In this document: positions 8,666 to 11,827 of the stretch, in pieces
Position numbering within the stretch: the first letter of the stretch is position 1
How the letters are laid out: the number at the start of each line of letters is the position of its first letter
Assembly (NCBI GenBank): GCA_024220525.1
Contig: JAMYWO010000159.1
Span: 89,114-100,940 of the forward strand
Direction of reading: 5' to 3'
Length of the DNA: 11,827 bases
From: Cochliopodium minus
Taxonomy: Eukaryota; Discosea; Himatismenida; Cochliopodiidae
Translations under genes and position numbers: made by a program
The notes under the pieces: generated by a model
What the model was told of the DNA's origin: nothing
Database searches by the model: none
The model's input: the letters and a program-made list of their open reading frames with translations, nothing else

Positions 8666-10712
8666 TTTCTTTTCAGGGTTCTTGTAATACCTAGTTTTGT
8701 TGCTGCTTTCAAGAGTGGTCTCAGAACGCTTGCGCTCGAATCCCAAATGATCAGAATCAACAGACTTTTCGAGCTTTTTGGTTTTTTTCTTCTCGATGTT
8801 GGAGTTGGAGATAAGCTTCCACTTGTTGGTGGCCTGTTTGGAAGGAACTTTAACTAAAGGAGGAGAATTGGAGCCACTCAAAGTGGTTTTGGAGACCTTG
8901 GTGAGCTTTTCGGTGGTCCTGGAACGAAGCCTTTGGATTGGTTTGGTTTGAGGTCTGCTTCCCGAAGTGGATGAATCTGATTTTTCTACTGTGGAAGAGG
9001 AAATGAGATGATCTCTGCTATCTGTTTGAGAAACTTGGTCGATCGCAATGGAAATGTTCACATCTTCGAGATCTCTGAGATTTTCGGGGTGATCATCTGA
9101 TAAATCAGTGCTTTCATCATGTTTTTCTACCTTGGAAACATTTGTATCATTTATGGAATGTTCCATTTTCTGCAGGAGATTTCTTTTGCTCTCTGTATTG
9201 TTCAGTTGGTTGAGGTTGGAAGACTTTGGAAAAAGATCCTTCTGGGAAACTAGTTGTTTGGGCAAAGATGCTTCCCTTTTATCATCAACATTGAACACCT
9301 CCCTCCCTCCTTTCTTCTTGGAATTCTCAAGCACCTTATCGTTGATCTGTTTTTTGGGCATCAACTCTTTCTGTGAAGTTTCTTTTTTGAGTATCTTAGG
9401 ATCATTTTTAATTTTGGACAAAGAAGGAACATCTTTTTTTTCTACTTTGTTTTTGTTATTAGTATTACCAGTATTGGCAGGAAGAATTTTTTTGGGGATT
9501 TCCTTGTTTTTTTTGTTGCTGGGCTTTTTCTTGTTGGCTTTCTTTTTTTTCTTCGAGGTACTGCTCTTTTCGTTCATAGTAAGTTCCTTAAAGAGCCTTT
9601 CTTGTTCCAAACGGATTTTCTCAGATTTGATCTCTTGCAAAATAGAACGGAGAGTACGATCCTGAGCAGTGCCAGCTCTCAAAGCAGGCGAATAAAAAAG
9701 CATGTCTATGAACTTGTCGGAGCTTAAATCTTCCAGAGGAGAAAGAAAGGTGTTGGTGTGAGAAGGTATATAAGAAGTGTATACTTTATAGTTTTTGTAG
9801 TTTGATAAATCAATTAATCCAGCCAATGATTGCAATAATCCAACATAATCTAGTTTTTCAAAGCTATTAGCAACACTTTTTTTCAGAGAATTATACATTA
9901 TCTGTTTCATTTTTTTCTTGAGATCTATGTACACTATATTCTTTCTTTCCTGTAAGGATAATTTCTTCCAAAATACTTTGATTTCTTCCAAATTCTTTCC
10001 TCCTGCATCTTTCATTTCGATTGATCTTTTTTTGGGCGAAATTTCTTTTCTTGGATCATAAATACTATTATTGTCCCAAAAATTTATCCATAACAATCTT
10101 TCAATCTTATTGGCAATATAACTTGCAGCTGTGACATAACCACTATTCTCATGCCATTTATTATGTAGTAGATATTTTCTTTCTGATGCTATTTCAAGAT
10201 CAGGAAGTTCTGATAAAAATCCACAAAATGAAACCACCTTTAATATTTCTTTCAGTTGCTTCATATTTTCAAATAATTTTGGATTTATTGTCCAAGAATC
10301 CAAATATTCATTTGTATCAAAGAACAATATGCTATCTTCTAGTATCTCACAACATTTTATCAATCGAGAATAATCATTATCCAGATAATGTAATTTTTGT
10401 TCAGAACAAAATTGAGGACAATTCAGTTGTCCAAATATACTTTTTATATTTTTGAATATTTCAATTTTCAAAGTTATTATTCAATTTTTACCTTGATGTT
10501 TGATTTGTCCCTGTATCTTTGTCAAAAATATCATAGAATAATCTTGAATGTCTTTGATATTTTGAAATTCTAAGAGAAGATAAAATATCCAACAATATGG
10601 TTGTATCTCTTTTATCAGTTTCCACAATAATCTTTTTTTTTTCTGATTTTGACAATGATATGAACCAATCCCAAACTCTATGTTGTTTGAATTGTTTTTT
10701 CTTTGATTTCAT
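8666..10712 (-). CDS. Unknown N-terminal region, likely fused to the polymerase
   Basis: Exon 1 is 10492-10712 (ATG at 10712, with an in-frame stop upstream) and exon 2 is 8666-10439. A 52-nt intron between them preserves the frame (AG plus T). Together they encode 665 residues. Residues 1 to about 340 are Leu/Phe/Trp-rich and look folded and helical. Two related motifs appear: WDWFISLSKSEKKKI at 14-28 and FWKKLSLQERKNI at 230-242. From memory the second resembles a conserved motif of fungal/plant NST1-like proteins; I could not test that. Residues 370-388 are a Lys-rich, nuclear-signal-like run; the rest is Ser/Lys-rich and probably disordered, with SQKELMPKK and SQKDLFPKS as a short repeat. 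If not fused, it ends at TAA 8651-8653 with 669 residues. Base composition drops sharply upstream of about 9780. Function unknown. Confidence 0.75.
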
Positions 10713-10949
10713 AAGTACAAATTTTCTTAAGATTTTTTATTTTTTAAATTCCAAAGAATATTTGGTATTTGTATCTTTTGAGGCTAATTCTCCTTTAAAA
10801 CATTTTCAATCTTCAATGCAATTCTATACATTCAAATGGTCAGATATTAAAAAAAGAAAGATTTTTGGTAAAACTCTTTATATAATTTAATTTTTATTTA
10901 TGCAAAATATATAAGGGTAAATAATTTTATTGATAATTAAAACAGATCT
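10713..10949. other. Spacer between eL37 and the long gene
   Basis: This 237-bp gap should contain the eL37 3' end and the promoter of the long gene. A plus-strand frame stays open from the antisense of exon 1 to TAA at about 10888, and part of it (10735-10890) has somewhat exon-like composition, but it has no credible own start and I do not recognise its product. No RNA gene is evident. Confidence 0.4.
10926..10931 (-). promoter_or_regulatory. Possible poly(A) signal of eL37
   Basis: AATAAA on the minus strand, about 19 nt after the eL37 stop, where a cleavage signal would be expected. The hexamer is frequent by chance in sequence this rich in A and T. Confidence 0.3.
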
Positions 10950-11418
10950 TTAATTATTTGTTGGTTTGGTGTTAGAGTTTTTCTTTGGGGTTGGTCTTCC
11001 TTCTCTAAATCCATTTTTAAATCTACGATGTACATCTTTTAAGTGACTCATTCTTCCAGTTCCGGTAGTTTTTCTTCTGATAGATTTCATAGAGTGATTT
11101 CTAAAATTTGTAAAGTTTTTTTGAGATTATTTCTTCATTACTGATTTTGATTTTACCTTCTAATAGTTTTAGCTGCAGGATATGCGCATGAACCGCATCT
11201 TCCTCTTTGAATATGGAAGGTTCTTTTTCCACATCTTCTGCAGAGAGTGTGTACTTTATTGTGTCTTTTACCGAAACTTTGTGTACCTTTTTTAAAGATT
11301 ATATAAATAAATATAAAAAAAATATAAATGAATCATTTTGTTTATAATTTGTATGAAAGAATGAGACATAATTTTCCTTTATGAAGTCATTTGATAAAGT
11401 TTTTTTACCCTTAGTCAT
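10950..11418 (-). CDS. 60S ribosomal protein eL37, complete, three exons
   Basis: A small zinc-binding protein of the large ribosomal subunit that sits on rRNA in the cytosolic ribosome. Exons (minus strand): 11409-11418 (10 nt), 11157-11286 and 10950-11100; introns of 122 and 56 nt with GTAAAA donors and AAG/TAG acceptors. Joined, they encode 96 residues, the expected size. The protein starts [14 protein letters not shown], as eL37 does. The zinc ribbon cysteines are Cys19, Cys22, Cys34 and Cys37, followed by [10 protein letters not shown] and [10 protein letters not shown]. The stop is TAA. The 10-nt first exon with an intron just after codon 3 is easy for gene finders to miss. The C-terminal tail (about [10 protein letters not shown]) is the usual variable basic end. 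Confidence 0.97.
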
Positions 11419-11756
11419 TTAATAAATAGCGATTACCTATACAAACTATTATTTTAAATTTTTGGAAAGAATCCTTTATTTTTATTTACCCTGATTTTTT
11501 TTTATATATAATTAGTTGTTTTTATAGATTTTTTAAAATAAAAAATAAAAAAAAAAATATGTTTGATTAAAAGTAGGAACGTTACATTAATAAAAATAAA
11601 AAAAAAAAAAGTTTAATTCCCATTATTTTCCAAATCAACTCAAATATATCCTCTTCATTCAGAAATTTGAAGATTTCAAATTTATATTAATCTGGATGAT
11701 TAAATGAATAGATTTTGCTAAAGAAATAATTTATATATTCGTTTTGAAAAAATAAA
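11419..11756. other. Divergent promoter region
   Basis: This 338-bp AT-rich region lies between the eL37 start (minus) and the right-edge gene (plus), so it must drive both. Apart from the hairpin at 11663-11683 and several A/T runs, I see no recognisable element. There is no coding potential. Confidence 0.5.
11663..11683. repeat. Perfect 9-bp-arm palindrome upstream of the right-edge gene
   Basis: AAATTTGAA, a GAT spacer, then TTCAAATTT. It lies about 75 bp before the ATG of the right-edge gene and could be a dimeric factor site or simple AT-rich chance. I did not find it upstream of the left-edge paralogue. Confidence 0.45.
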
Positions 11757-11827
11757 ATGGAAATAAAATATTTTTTCTTATATCTATCTCTTGTTCTGTT
11801 TCCAATATTGAGAGGAGAAATTGTGAA
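11757..11827 (+). CDS. Start of a signal-peptide protein, cut by the right edge
   Basis: An ATG at 11757 opens 23 codons plus two bases before the window ends. The peptide reads MEIKYFFLYLSLVLFPILRG then EIV, a basic-head, hydrophobic-core secretion signal. From LVLFPILRGEIV onward it is identical to the left-edge gene, while the first ten residues differ, so the two are paralogues with a conserved signal-peptide end. It is the only plus-strand gene in the window and is divergent from eL37. The mature protein lies beyond the edge and the family is not recognised. Confidence 0.6.
   Translation, partial: MEIKYFFLYLSLVLFPILRGEIV
11789..11827. repeat. Right copy of the 39-bp end-to-end inverted repeat
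   Basis: The partner of positions 3-41. It ends exactly at the last base of the window and falls wholly inside the signal-peptide coding sequence of the right-edge gene. Confidence 0.9.

Noticed and set aside
9108-9665. A 185-residue plus-strand Leu/Phe-rich membrane protein
   Set aside because: It is antisense to the Lys/Ser-rich exon of the long gene, whose frame runs through it and is spliced consistently on both sides.
1-11827. The inverted ends as terminal repeats of a large DNA transposon or a linear minichromosome
   Set aside because: The repeat is explained by two in-frame signal-peptide coding sequences with a synonymous difference. There is no transposase, integrase or DNA polymerase, no telomere-like repeat, and the interior holds housekeeping genes.

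Overview
The window is about 11.8 kb of nuclear DNA from a very AT-rich, gene-dense, intron-rich eukaryote, most likely a free-living or symbiotic protist. Exons run at about 25-47% GC. Introns and spacers fall far lower and are dominated by A and T runs. TAA and TGA both end clear genes, and no reassigned codon is needed, so the standard code fits. I cannot name the lineage. G6PD stands alone, without the 6-phosphogluconolactonase fusion known from several metamonads and apicomplexans.

Reading from the right, four gene bodies lie on the minus strand: ribosomal protein eL37 (three exons, 10950-11418); a very long spliced gene (10712 down to 2458); glucose-6-phosphate dehydrogenase (four exons, 208-2001); and, cut by the left edge, the start of a small secreted or membrane protein (1-70). 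At the right edge (11757-11827) a plus-strand gene starts and runs off the window. Its first exon encodes almost the same signal peptide as the left-edge gene. The 39-bp inverted repeat at the two window ends is therefore the shared signal-peptide coding sequence of two outward-facing paralogues, not transposon termini. The likeliest reason the sequence stops there is that assembly broke in a multicopy gene family.

The central gene is the most unusual item. Its 3' part encodes a TRF4/TENT4-type non-canonical poly(A) polymerase spread over 15 exons. A splice that keeps the reading frame links it to an upstream two-exon region (8666-10712) encoding a 665-residue, Lys/Ser-rich protein with a helical N-terminal region of unknown function. 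If joined, the product is about 1,819 residues in 17 exons. The polymerase carries an Asn-rich insertion of roughly 300 residues between its second and third catalytic aspartates, and ends in a Gln-rich coiled coil.

The genes do not form a pathway. The layout is ordinary housekeeping (pentose phosphate pathway, ribosome, RNA tailing) packed with spacers of about 140-460 bp, bracketed by members of a secreted-protein family.
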